Counted from the first letter of the stretch, positions 1 to 14,054 are shown. The stretch: DNA of 60,000 nucleotides from Neocallimastix lanati (nom. inval.) (GCA_016946835.1 JACVTC010000008.1:1680001-1740000); one strand, 5' to 3'. A program made the numbers and translations. The notes: generated by a model not told the origin, from the letters alone.

Positions 1-241
1 TAAAAAACTAAATTAAAAATTTAATTTAATGATTAATTTTTAAAAGTTTTTAGTAGTTGAATAAAGTTGATATACGAATAATTAAAAAAAAAAAAAAAAA
101 AAAGTTTAAATTTATTAAAAAAGAATAAAAAAAAAAAAAATTATTTATTTTTATTTTTATTTTTATTTTTTTTTTTTAAAACTAAATATTTATATCTAAA
201 TTGTTATTATTATTTTTATTTTTTATTATTATTTATAAATA

Positions 242-309
<68 letters not shown>

Positions 310-653
310 TTCATATAGATATTTGATTACTAATAATGTAAAATTTTAATTCTTAAATAAATAATTATCATTATTATTATTTTTTTTTTAATAAATAATA
401 ATAATATCTATTTTTTTTATTTTTTTATTTTATTTTTTATTTTATTTTTCTTTTACTTCTATTGTTATTACAGATATTACTTTTTATTTTTATTATTTTT
501 ATTATTATTTATATTTTGTTTAATTATTATTATTGTTAATTTGATTTTATTACTTTATAATCTTAATACTAATTTTTTTATTAATGAATATAAAATAAAT
601 TTAAAAAAAAAAAAAAAAAATTGATTACGTTTATTATTATTATTAGAGCTATT

Positions 654-708
<55 letters not shown>

Positions 709-763
709 TTATTATTTTAAAATGATTTATTTATTTATTTATTCATTTATTTTTTAATGCTCT
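1..763. other. AT-rich non-coding left edge
   Basis: I see no gene here. The stretch holds T homopolymers (roughly 249-304 and 657-707), short A runs and TTA/TTTA simple sequence. It lies 3' of the PIGB gene, so part of it is probably PIGB 3' UTR and terminator, but no specific signal can be singled out in such AT-rich DNA. Confidence 0.6.
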
Positions 764-2298
764 TTAATTATTTTCTATACTATCAATATTTGAATAAATG
801 ATAATATTTCCTCTTCGTTTTGGGGTATTAAAATCGCTATTATAATATCTTTTAACCTATTTTTTATTTTATTTTATTTTATTTTATTTTTTTTTTTTTA
901 TAAAAGAATAATATTAAATATATATATATAAATATTTATTAGAAAATTAATTTATTAATTGATCAATAAAACTTTTTTTTAATAAAAATAATAGATTCAA
1001 TAATATATATATATAGATTTTTTTTTTTTTTTCATGAAATAAAATAAAACTTACTTCCTTATAATTGGAATTTTCAAAGATATATTTTATATCATCATAT
1101 ATATTATTGAAAAAGACAATATAATTTGGCCAATTTTTTCTTGGCATTTCTAATAGAGTTTCGTATTTACCATCAGTTGGATATGTTATAGTAGTATTAC
1201 CAATATTGTGGGAATAATGATTGAATAAGAAATATTTAGGATCTTCATAAAAGAAATCTTCTTCAGATTTATAAGACTTTATATTTTTTTCACTAATTTT
1301 ATCATAAATAAATAAATAAAAAAAAAAAAAAAAAAATAAATTAAAACAAGAATAATAATTGAAAAAAAAAAAAAAGAAAAAAAAAAGGAAAATAGAAATT
1401 AATATCATTATATTTTATGATAAAAATAAAATTTATTTATATATTATATCATTCAATATATATATATATATATTTTATTGTTAAAAGTTATATTTACCCA
1501 ATTGGTGGTTCACAAGTTAAAAAGTCCAACGTTATGTTTTTATGTATGTAACTATAGAATGGTGTAGAGTGACATGGCATTAAGAATAATATACCATCTG
1601 CATTTTCATGCTGATGTATTTCTTTTCGTAAATAAATTGTAGCATCCATTACACCGCGCTGATGTACAATTGTTATATAATATGCTAATGGTATATTAGT
1701 GATAACGAGCAAAGCCATACTTTTCCATATATTTTTCCAAATAAATGATTTTATTTTTTTATCATATTTTGATATTAAATCTAAACAATGACCTGAATAA
1801 AAGAAAATAATAGGTACAATAGGATAGATAAATCTATATTCTTTGTGTACAAAATTACTATATACACCAACAGTCCATAGTAAAAGATAGAATAATATAT
1901 TAAATTTAGACATTATGACTCCAGGAATCATAAATACTAAAAACGTGTAGCCAATGAAAGGTAATCCAACACTGAAATACCAATGCCATGAATTATATCC
2001 ATAAAATACACTGATTTTTTCGATAATATTAAATTTAACAAAATTCCATGGTGATATAACCCATTCATTAAAATAAAATTTATCAATTCCAATGATAATA
2101 ATTAAAGTTATTACACTGTAAATATAAATATTGTTTAGAGTGTAAATTATATTGATATATATATATATATATTATAATAATCATAAATATAATATTGAAT
2201 TAATTATATTAATTATAATATTTATATTTTTAATTGAATTTATGATATTATGGTATTAAAAGTTTTTATTAAAAAAAAAAAAAAAAGATTTTCAATTA

Positions 2299-2332
<34 letters not shown>

Positions 2333-2355
2333 TTTTTTTTGTAAAAAATGATAAA

Positions 2356-2393
<38 letters not shown>

Positions 2394-2898
2394 TACTTAT
2401 TTAACTTACAAAATAATTAGAACACCATAAACAATATTTATCAAAGCTTTTAATGACTTTCTATATTGAAATAGTATAGTAATTCCTAAAAAAATCCAAA
2501 TAATACCATTTGTTGGTCTAAAGAAACAAGCAATTGCAGCTAATGCTAATGCTATCATTAAATCACTGCATTATATTGCATTAATAATAATAATAATAAT
2601 TTATATGATTAATATTTAATATTTTCATTTATTCATGTATTATTTTATTATAAAAATGTATATATATATATTATACCTTATTGGAACGCTATTATTTTTT
2701 GGCTTTTTTAAAGGCCAATAATATAAAGCCATTACTGTAAGGGAAGTTTCTATTGAATTTGAAATTGTTCTTACTAATATATTCCAATTTGACCATGATA
2801 ACATCGAGCAAATTAACTATTTTAAAATATTATATAAAATATTATTATTATATTAATTGTAATTTAATATTATTATTTTGAACTTATTTATAATTGCT

Positions 2899-2935
<37 letters not shown>

Positions 2936-4181
2936 TAATTATATATTTAACTTACAGCCCACTTTGCTGCATTTCTCCCAAAATATTTTTTTGTTAATTT
3001 ATAGGTATATAAATCGCATAAAGCTGCGATAAAAACTTGTACTATTCTAGGAAAATATATCTTATTTTATTTGAATTTATTTATTTATTGTTTTTATATA
3101 TATAAAGTTTTTATTAAAATAGAATTAATATATAATGAAATAATAATTATTTTTATTATTAAAAAAGGAAGCAACTTTAATTTTATTAAACTAATTATTT
3201 CTATTTTAATTGAAAACTTACCAGTAAATCAGTATTATCTAAATTAAAATATTTTAATATCATATATGGCAAAGTAAATAAAAATGGATATGAAAAACTT
3301 CTTATTTTCTTTTTCCATTCCCATGTTAAATAACCATAATCAAATACATAATTATGTGCAACTTCTACTGATTGCCAATATTCATCTGGTACAAAAAATG
3401 TTTTTATTGATATTGAATTAATAAATCTAAACAATACTAACATTAAAAATATTCTAGTTTCAAAATAAAATTCTTTTAGTTTTTGTTGAGGTTTAATTTT
3501 TTCCGTTTGAATTTTATTTTTATTTTTATTTTTATGTATATTATTTTTATATTTTTTTATTGGGTTTTTATCATTTAAAGAAGACAAATCTATATCATTC
3601 TTTGAATGAATCTCTGATATATTTGATTTATTTTTATTTGATGAATAGGTATTTCGTTTATGCAAATTACTAAATATATTAAGTTTATTATTTTCATTAA
3701 AATTTATTTGACTTTGCTCTATATTTCTATCTCTAAAATTGTTAATATTATTATTATTTTTATTTATATATGAGGAATTTTGAAATTTTTGCGTTTCAAG
3801 TTGCTTATTTGAAAGTAGTATTTTATTTCTATTATTTTGCATTCCTCCTTCACATTCTGATTCACTTTTTTCCTTTGAAAAAGAATAAGGATGCGTTAGA
3901 TTTGCCTTAGTTTCATCAATATAATCATATTTTGTATTTATAAGTAATTCCTTTTCAGTACTTTTATATTTTTTATTTTCTTTTTTATTTCTTTTTATAT
4001 TTTCATATTTTTTATTATCTTGTATATTTCTTCTTAAATTTTCATTTGCGATGCTTTCTTGTGAATTTATCCTTATACTTTCATTTTCTAAATTTTCTTG
4101 TACATTTCTTCTTATATTTTCATTAACCTTATTTTCAATATCGGTTAATAAATTATAAAGTTCTTTTTTTGAATATATCAT
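764..4181 (-). CDS. PIGB: GPI mannosyltransferase 3 (PIG-B/Gpi10), 7 exons
   Basis: This ER membrane GT22-family enzyme adds the third mannose to the GPI-anchor precursor from dolichol-phosphate mannose. My exon model, 5' to 3': 3222-4181, 2956-3060, 2677-2816, 2410-2565, 1498-2115, 1055-1292, 764-856. All introns are GT-AG and all phases agree, giving about 769 residues. Family motifs seen are VPDEYWQS near residue 264 (the luminal acidic catalytic loop), YGYLTWEW, FFRPTNGIIW, YGYNSWHWYFSVGLP, HKEYRFIYP, HQRG and MPCHSTPFYS. Human PIGB is about 554 residues; the excess is a roughly 235-residue N-terminal extension rich in Asn, Lys and Glu, placed before the first membrane segment. The start is the ATG at 4181, the first in the open frame. 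Function is confident from family motifs. Whether the extension is translated depends on where transcription starts. Confidence 0.93.
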
Positions 4182-4783
4182 TTGTTTTAATTTGATATTT
4201 AAATATGATACTTAAGAGATAAAATATTTATGGAAAAACAAAAAATTAATAAATAATTGATTTTCTATTATCTATATGTGTATTTTTTATTAATTTATTA
4301 TATAAGATTATTGTACAAAAAGAAAAAGAAATAACAAATAAAAGTGAAAAAAAAAAAAAGAAACTAAATCAAAGAAAAATTATGATAAAAATGAGTTGAT
4401 ATAAAAAAAATATATTTATTATTTATTTACTTATATATACTTATATATATATGTATATATATATTTAATTTGTTAATAATAATAAATAAATAAATTATAA
4501 AAATTAATTAATTATTCATTTCATTTACTAAATCAATATTTAAAACATAATATATATTTATAAATATCTATATTATTTTTATTTATATATATATATATTG
4601 TCTTTCTATTTTTTATTTTTTTTTTTTTTTTAATAATTTCTCTTTATTATTAAATAAATTTTATTTTTTTATTCATTTATTTTTATTTTACTAAGTTTTA
4701 TAAATTATTATTTATATTTTATTTATTTATTTATATTTATTTTATATAAATAGTTCAATTTTATTTGTGAATATTTTCAGAGG

Positions 4784-4842
<59 letters not shown>

Positions 4843-6381
4843 AATAAAAAAATTATAATGAATATTTACTATATATTAAGAATTAAATGTATTTATTAAA
4901 TTTGTTTGAAAATTATTAAAAATATATATTAAATAAGTATTTAAAAATTTTGTGATTATTTCTTTTGTATATTTATATATAATCTTTAATTAATGTTTTT
5001 AATCATAAGCCACATATATCTATTATGTATGTAAATATAAATAATGTAGAAACAAAGAAAACAATAATTGTAATATGTTATGAAAAAAATAAATATAAAA
5101 AAATTATAAGTAAATATAATTATTTTTGAAGATTAAGGATGATATGATATATAAAATTTTGATTGTTAATAGGGATTCATTAATTAAAATTGGGATAATT
5201 GGTTAAATAACATACTAGAATATTAGAATATTCCGTTATATTAAATAATATACTACACTAACGTTTAAAGGTATATCACAAGCCATAATATTCTAAATAT
5301 ATCCTATATTAAAATATATATTTTTAATATAAAATATATATAATTATAAATTTTTATTTCCATTGAAATATTTATATATGATATATTTTTAATTTTTTAA
5401 TTTTTTTTTTATCTTTTCTAAATATAAAACTTTCACAATTTTTTTTTTACAAGTACTAATTTGTTTTGTAAAGATATAAGACAAAAAATAATTTACTAAA
5501 TATACTATTAAATAATATATTAAACTATTTAAATAATTTGACTCAAATATTTAATTAAGCTTTAAAAAAAATGATATAATATTTATAAAATATTTTTTTT
5601 ATAGTAATAATTAAAAATTAGTTTATATATTGAATTGAACAGTTATAATTTCTTTTTGAAATTATTAATCCTTTTATCCTATTTTTTCTCTTTCACTTTA
5701 CAGGGGTTCAATATTATTAGGAAAATTGTAGGAAGGGTTAAAAAAAATAGAAAATCGTTCAAAAATTTTTATTTTATTAAAGTTAAGTCATAAATATTAA
5801 AGTTAAGTTAAAAGTTAATATATGAAAAATATTTAATATAAAAATTGTAAATTAAGGCGTCTATTTTTGAGAAAATCCGTTTTAATTATTGTATAAAAAA
5901 AAAAAAAGAATGAACTAATAGGTGAATATTTAATTTTATTTATTATACTTTATTCTATAGAAAATACAAAAATATTGATTTTAATAAATGATTAAATTCT
6001 TTTATATAATAAAATAAAATTATATATTTAAATTATATTAAAAAGTATCAAATCTAAAATTTATGTTACACAAATGTTGTGTAAATAATCAAGATAAACA
6101 TAAAAAAAAAAAAAAATTTTTTTGATATTCAATATTTAATATTTAATATTTAATATTTTATTATTATTATTTTTATTAGATATTTAAAATAATTAATAAT
6201 ATTTAATTTCATATAAAAAGTAAATAAAAAGTAAAAGAATAGAGAAGTAAAAAAAAAAAAAAAATATTAAAGCTATAAATAGAAATATGTTTATATAATT
6301 AAAAATAGATATATAAAATTTATTTATATATTTCAATTAAAAGTAGATATATATATAATTTATATATATTTTCGAAAATGT
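4182..6381. other. Intergenic between PIGB and SPO11
   Basis: No coding segment is supported. The sequence holds an A run near 4790-4827, TA and ATTT simple repeats, and a perfect hairpin at 6066-6084 (8-bp stem TTACACAA/TTGTGTAA, loop ATG) about 300 bases downstream of the SPO11 stop. The PIGB promoter must lie near 4182-4500 on the minus strand, but no element is recognisable. Confidence 0.5.
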
Positions 6382-9300
6382 TCAACGTTGATAGAGTTGA
6401 TTAATAATATATTGATGAAATGAATTATTATCAATACCAGTAGAAAGGGATTCAATTTCTGCTTTATAATTTGTAAATAACATTTTTTCTATTGTTTTTC
6501 TTGTTTGTTAAGTAAAAAAAAAATTAATATATTAAATATATTAATTATTTAATTATTAATGTATTATTTAAAATTTATTAATATAAAATAAATAAACTAT
6601 TATTGAAAAAAAATTATTGTGGAGTATTTACTTATATTTATTATTATTATAAAATTTTTTGATGATTGAGAGACATTTTTTGCGATCATTTGGAGTTAAA
6701 GATAGAAGCTGAGAGTTTAATATATTATAACTAATAATTATGAAAAAAGCGTTATAATTTTTTATTAATACTATATTTATTAATATCGTAACACTATTAT
6801 TATTATTATTATTAAATGTTACTTTAAAAGATCATTATAGTTAAGACCTAAACATTTAATTTCAGGGATTGAGAGTTGGTTTGTATAATATTCTAAAGAC
6901 TTTATTTATTTATTTATTTATTTATTATTAATAAAAATATATTCTAATATTTTTATTATTATTACTTTAATTAATTTTATACCTTCGAGCCTTTCTGATA
7001 CACTAAAAATATCTCGTGACCATATGGATCAAAATCAAATAATCCGAAGATTTTTAATTTTTTTCTTTATAAGGAGTTACAAAAAAAAAAAAAAAAATTT
7101 ATTAAAATTTGTATTAATATATATTGAAATTTCGAAAATACAAAAAAAAAAAAAAAGTTTATTTATTATATTTATTATTATTTCATATTCATTCTAATAA
7201 ATTTGTTTTATGATCATTGGTTATTTTATTTTAAAATTTTTTTTTATTGTAATATTATATATATATTTTAATTTTATTTTATTTTTTTATTTATTTTATT
7301 TAATAGTAAAAAGAATCAAAATATATTTAAAGCATAATTAAATAATACAATAGAAAATTAGATCTTCTATTTTTTTGTGTTATTAAATTAAATTGAAAAT
7401 AATAAATATAATAATAAAAATAATAATTATGATGATAAAAAAAAAAAAAAAAGAATAGTTCTATTACCCTTTTTTTATTAATGCTTCTGAACTATTAATA
7501 TTTGTTAAAGATGTAAATAAATTTTCATTGTTAAAATTTTGTTTATATTCTATAATATTATTTATATAAATCAAAGTATTAAAAATTATATAAATATATA
7601 AAGTTAAAATTTATTATTTGGCAAAGTTTTTAATATTTTCATTAGAATTATATTTTATTTTTGAAATTGATTAAAATTCTTAATTATTATATATATTTAA
7701 TAAAAATGTATAGTATTAAAGATGTTAATTATGTATATACCATTTTCATCATTTTTATCTATTATATAACGCAGAAATAATCTTGTACATAGATCAGGAT
7801 ATCCTTTTCCCTTTTATGTTATTTAATTTAATTTTTTTTTTTTTTTATTTTTTTTTTTTATTTTAATAAATATATAATTGTATAATATATATATATAATA
7901 TATATATTTAGTTACCGTAATTAATATTATATTTTTATTTTTTTCTAAAAAACCTGAACTATATAAATATTGAAAAATAGTTTCCTTTTCAATTACTAAG
8001 ATAATTTCACCAAATATTTGAATATGTAATATTTTGTTAAGAATACTTATTAATATATTAAAGAAAAATTTGATATATAAATAGAAAAACTAAAAAAAAA
8101 AAAAAAATAAATAAATAAAAGTTTATATAAAAAAGGATATCTTCAATTTCGTCAATATATGGAATAAAATTAATCTATTTAATTTGGATATAAAATAAAA
8201 TGAAAATTAATATTTAGAATATATAGATATATATTCTTATTATTCATTTATTTGTTATATATTACATTTTTATTATAATATAGAGTATATCCTTTTTTAA
8301 ATTTAATAATAATATTTCCTGAAATTAATCCTTTTTGTGACGCTATCTAAAAATATTATTAATAATTAATAGTAATTTTTTTTTTTTTAAAAAAAAATTA
8401 TTCGTTATATTTAAAATATAATTTTTTTTATGTATTTTTTTACAATATTTAAGGAGGAATGTGATACACCAAGAGAACAACTAATGTCATTTAGAATCTT
8501 AAAAATATATATTATATTACATATTATTATTCATTAATACAAATGTATAATTTTATAATTTTGTCTGCTTTATATTGATAAAGTTTAATATAATAAAAAA
8601 AAAAATAAATATTTTTAAATCATATTTTTTTTTTTTTTTTTTTTTTTTACATTATCTACTGTTTTTTGAGATTTAAATAAAGAAACGTTTCTATAATAAA
8701 TATCACTTAAATATATATATATATATTAAATATTATTTATAAGTTTTGTGATATATTGAAATTATTGTAAAATAAGTTTTTATTTTTTTTTATTATAATA
8801 TAGTAAAATTACCGTTTTTTTCACAATAATTTTTTCTTTTAAATTGTTTAAAAGTAGTTGAAGAATAAATACATATATTTCTTAAATAATAATAATAATA
8901 ATGAAATAAGTAAATAAGGAGTTTTTTTTATATTAATAAATTATAATATGTAATATATATATGTATTTTTTTTTTTTAAAAAAAAATAATTACCAAATAT
9001 TCGAGCTTGTCTTCCTTTTAAATAAACATATTTAAATTTTAGTTGTATTAAATTTTCTTTTGATTCATAATAAAAATTATCGAATGAAAAATTTGATTGA
9101 TTTCTAGAAATAATTTTTAATCTTAATTTTTTATTTGGAAAATGTTGTAAATTACTTAATTCAAATTTAATAGTTTGTAATAATTGAGTAATAGAATCTA
9201 TTATCCATTTCCTATAATATTTATAATCATATTAATATAGTAAACTATTAAAAAATGTTTTTTTTTTTTTTTTTTTTTTTTATAATCCTATAAATATATA

Positions 9301-9500
9301 AATAAATTTAAACTTTTAATTACTTATCCTCTGTAAGATAATATGATGAATAGTTTCTTAAGGAAATAGTAATTTTATTTTTTTCTCTTTCGATTAGATC
9401 ATTATTTTCTAATAATATAATATTAAATTTAAAATATAAAAAAAACTATATCAATAATTATATTTTAAATAGTATATTTTAATGTATTATATATAAAATA

Positions 9501-9531
<31 letters not shown>

Positions 9532-11476
9532 TTTTTGAATTACCAAGTTCTTTAGGATTATCAAGATTAATATAATTATTTAAAATTAATTTTAATGAAT
9601 AATCATTGTTTGATTTCTTATTTATTAATATAGAAGAATTTTTAGTTGATTTGTTATGATAACTCCTTGTTTTTGCTTTTCTTCTTATATGATTTTTATC
9701 TGATTTAATATTTTTATTCTCATTATTAATACTATTAAACAAACTGTATTCGCTTTTAATAATACTGTTAATATTATTGAAATCAGTTGTAGAATTATCA
9801 GTTATATTTTTTATACATAAGTTATTTTTTTTGCTATTATTATATGAATTGTTAGTGTGATTTATATTATTATCAGAAGAGCATTTCTCATAATCATTTT
9901 TAGTTTTAATTATATCACTTGTTATTGCACAAGAGTATAAGGAAGAGTATAAGATCATATTATTATTTGAAGACACCTTTTCGACTTGATTAGTTTCATT
10001 GATTTCAATGTTGTTGTTTTGAATACCATTTTTATTTGTGATATTAATAATTTGGTTAATTTGGTTATCTCTTGAAAAGTTGATATCATTAATTTTATTA
10101 TCATATAGAATTGTATTAGTTTTTCTGTAGTAAGTATTACTTTGTATATTTGAATCTGCTTGTGTACTATCGATATCATTAAGAGTTATATTCTTATTGG
10201 TTGGATCAATTATTTTAATATTAGATTCACATGGAATTTCATTATAATTTTTTATATTAATGTTTAAATTAGTGAGAGCATCTATTTGTGAAATATTAAT
10301 AGCATTATTAGTTATATCCTTATTAATTGGATCAACTATTTTATTATTAAGATCATTAGGTATTTCATTAATATTTTTTATATTGATATCTGAATCATTT
10401 AGAGCTTCTTTTGTTATATTGATATCTATATTACTTAAGTAATTTTTATTAGGAGAATTATTGCCGTTATTAAAAAAGTTACTAATGTTAAGTTCATTTT
10501 CATTTATATGGTCGTTAATGATAGGGTGATATTTATCCTCATAATTAGTGATATTGTTTAAATTATTTTCTGTTATATTATAATCATTATTATCAATAAT
10601 GTTATTTTCAGAAATAATATTACTGAAATATGTATACAGTTTTTCCATTTCAATAATGTTATCATATTTATTCATACTACTTCCAATATGAGTTTGATGG
10701 TTATTAGTATTACATAAATTGTTTTTTTCAATATTTATCCATTCATTATTTATATTATTTGAATCAATAATGTTACCAATGAATATGTTTTGGTTTATAT
10801 TTTCATTTATATTACTAATCATATTATTTTGATTATTACTCATATTTTTGTTATCAATATTAATTTGATATATATTAGTATTATTGCATTTATCTGACAT
10901 ATCGTTTTCGTTCTTATTGGTAACTTCACTACTTATATTTACATCGTTGAAATTACATTCTATATTATTAGAATAAATTTCATTGATACATACATCATTA
11001 TTATTATTTATAAAAATATTATTTATACTGTTGATATTACTAATTACATTGTTATTTTTAATATGGAAATCATTATTATTAATACTATCTTGGTTAATGA
11101 CGGAATTATCTAAAATATTGATGTTGTTATTAGGAATGAAATTTGAATTTATATAATTATTAACATTAATATTACAAAAATTCATATCAGTAATTGTATT
11201 ATTGCTATCTCTATTACAATGATGATTAGAATTAAAATCACTGATATTACTATTAATTATATTTGTGTAATAATTGTCAATATTTAAATTATTTTCATTG
11301 TTAGAATTAATACCATTTTCGATATAATTAATATTTTTATTATTAACTAAATTTTTATTTAAATTTAAGTTCGGATTTTTAATTAGATTCCCTTTTGTAT
11401 TATTTGAATAATAATTACTTTTTGGTTGACAAAAATTAGTAGTATATAGATTATCTATACACGTCATATTATTCAT
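6382..11476 (-). CDS. SPO11: Meiotic recombination protein Spo11, 15 exons, giant Asn-rich N-terminus
   Basis: Spo11 is the topoisomerase VI A-like enzyme that makes meiotic double-strand breaks through a tyrosine-DNA link. My exons: 9544-11476, 9324-9408, 8994-9211, 8813-8880, 8651-8705, 8444-8497, 8266-8346, 8141-8174, 7916-8025, 7741-7810, 7468-7549, 6983-7064, 6823-6899, 6632-6730, 6382-6499. Family motifs: DIYYRNVSLFKSQKTVDN (catalytic Tyr near residue 772), DISCSLGVSH, QKGLISGN, LVIEKETIF (Toprim Glu near 855), GKGYPDLCTRLFL, FDFDPYG (metal-binding Asp pair near 940/942), LSIPEIKCLGL and KAEIESL at the end. Total is about 1,054 residues against about 400 usually; the first ~640 are Asn-rich and unlike the family. 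A ~28-residue insert (exon at 7468-7549) precedes the DFDPYG strand. Intron 8 appears to be U12-type AT-AC. The frame slips by one base at a 7-A run (8815-8821), so the copy may be broken or the base call wrong. Confidence 0.9.
8026..8140 (-). other. Candidate U12-type AT-AC intron in SPO11
   Basis: On the minus strand the 115-nt intron begins ATATCCTTTT at 8140, an exact match to the AT-AC class U12 donor. It ends TTCTTAACAAAATATTAC at 8026, with a U12-like branch site whose adenosine (8037) is 11 nt from the terminal AC. Splicing joins exon 8141-8174 to exon 7916-8025 in phase 1 and yields IPYIDEIEDIQIFGEIILV, the expected Spo11 segment before VIEKE. No GT donor exists at the end of the 34-nt exon. 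The competing model skips that exon and uses the AG after the T run near 8092. It is also in frame, but it replaces the conserved IP-I-I stretch with a Phe/Ile/Leu-rich sequence. Confidence 0.75.
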
Positions 11477-12987
<1,511 letters not shown>

Positions 12988-13129
12988 GATATTAGTTAAA
13001 TTTATATTTAATTATATTGTCAATTATCCATTACATGTATTTATTTCTTAAAAAAAGATATTTCAATTTGTTAATAAGACATTTTCTATGAATATTAGTT
13101 AACCTAATCATCATCATAACAATGACAAC

Positions 13130-13132
13130 TAC

Positions 13133-13176
<44 letters not shown>

Positions 13177-13420
13177 GTTTGTATTTATAATAATAATAAT
13201 AAGTTTGTATTTATAATAATAATAATAAGTTTGTATTTATAATAATAATAATAAGTTTGTATTTATAATAATAATAATAAGTTTGTATTTATAATAATAA
13301 TAATAAGTTTGTATTTATAATAATAATAAAAATAATAAGTTTGTATTTATAATAATAATAATAATAATAAGTTTGTATTTATAATAATAATAAAAATAAT
13401 AATAATAATAAGTTTGTATT

Positions 13421-13461
<41 letters not shown>

Positions 13462-13558
13462 GTTTGTATTTATAATAATAATAATAATAATAATAAGTTT
13501 GTATTTATAATAATAATAATAATAGTAATAATAATAGTAATAATAATAAGTTTGTATT

Positions 13559-13589
<31 letters not shown>

Positions 13590-13611
13590 GTAATAATAGT
13601 AAGTTTGTATT

Positions 13612-13646
<35 letters not shown>

Positions 13647-13655
13647 GTTTGTATT

Positions 13656-13702
<47 letters not shown>

Positions 13703-13770
13703 GTTTGTATTTATAATAATAATAATAAGTTTGTATTTATAATAATAATAATAATAAATAATAATAATAA
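13130..13770. repeat. Compound minisatellite, 14-mer core with variable TAA spacers
   Basis: Sixteen intact copies of AGTTTGTATTTATA run from about 13175 to 13741, separated by TAATAA arrays of changing length, a few carrying AAA or AGT interruptions. Decayed units continue to about 13815. The core is constant while spacer length varies, so new copies probably arise by unequal exchange or slippage in the spacer. Confidence 0.93.
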
Positions 13771-14054
13771 TGCATTTATAAAAATAATAATAATAAGAGT
13801 CTGTATTTATGATAATAAAAACAATAATAACAACAACAACAACAACAATAATAATAATAATAATATTAATATTAATAATAATAATAATAATAAGAAGAAG
13901 AAGAAGAATTTTCATAATAATGCATTACGAACTTGTATAATAATAATCATAGTTACAACAAAGGAGCTTGTATTTATAATAATAATAATATTAATAATAT
14001 TACTAATAATCAAAATTATAATCAAGAAGTGAGCATACATAATAATAATAAAAG

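Noticed and set aside
8092-8265. Plain GT-AG alternative for SPO11 intron 7/8 (8265 to the AG after the T run)
   Set aside because: It is in frame, but it replaces the conserved IP-I-I segment with Phe/Ile/Leu-rich sequence and leaves the perfect U12 donor, branch site and AC end unexplained. Kept as the competing model, not the preferred one.
10260-10442. 60-codon plus-strand hydrophobic ORF inside SPO11 exon 1
   Set aside because: Antisense of an Asn/Ile-rich coding exon; complementary codons give Leu/Ile by default.
13130-13770. CRISPR-like array of regularly spaced identical 14-mers
   Set aside because: Spacers are all TAA arrays, not unique sequences, and the host is eukaryotic; it is a minisatellite.
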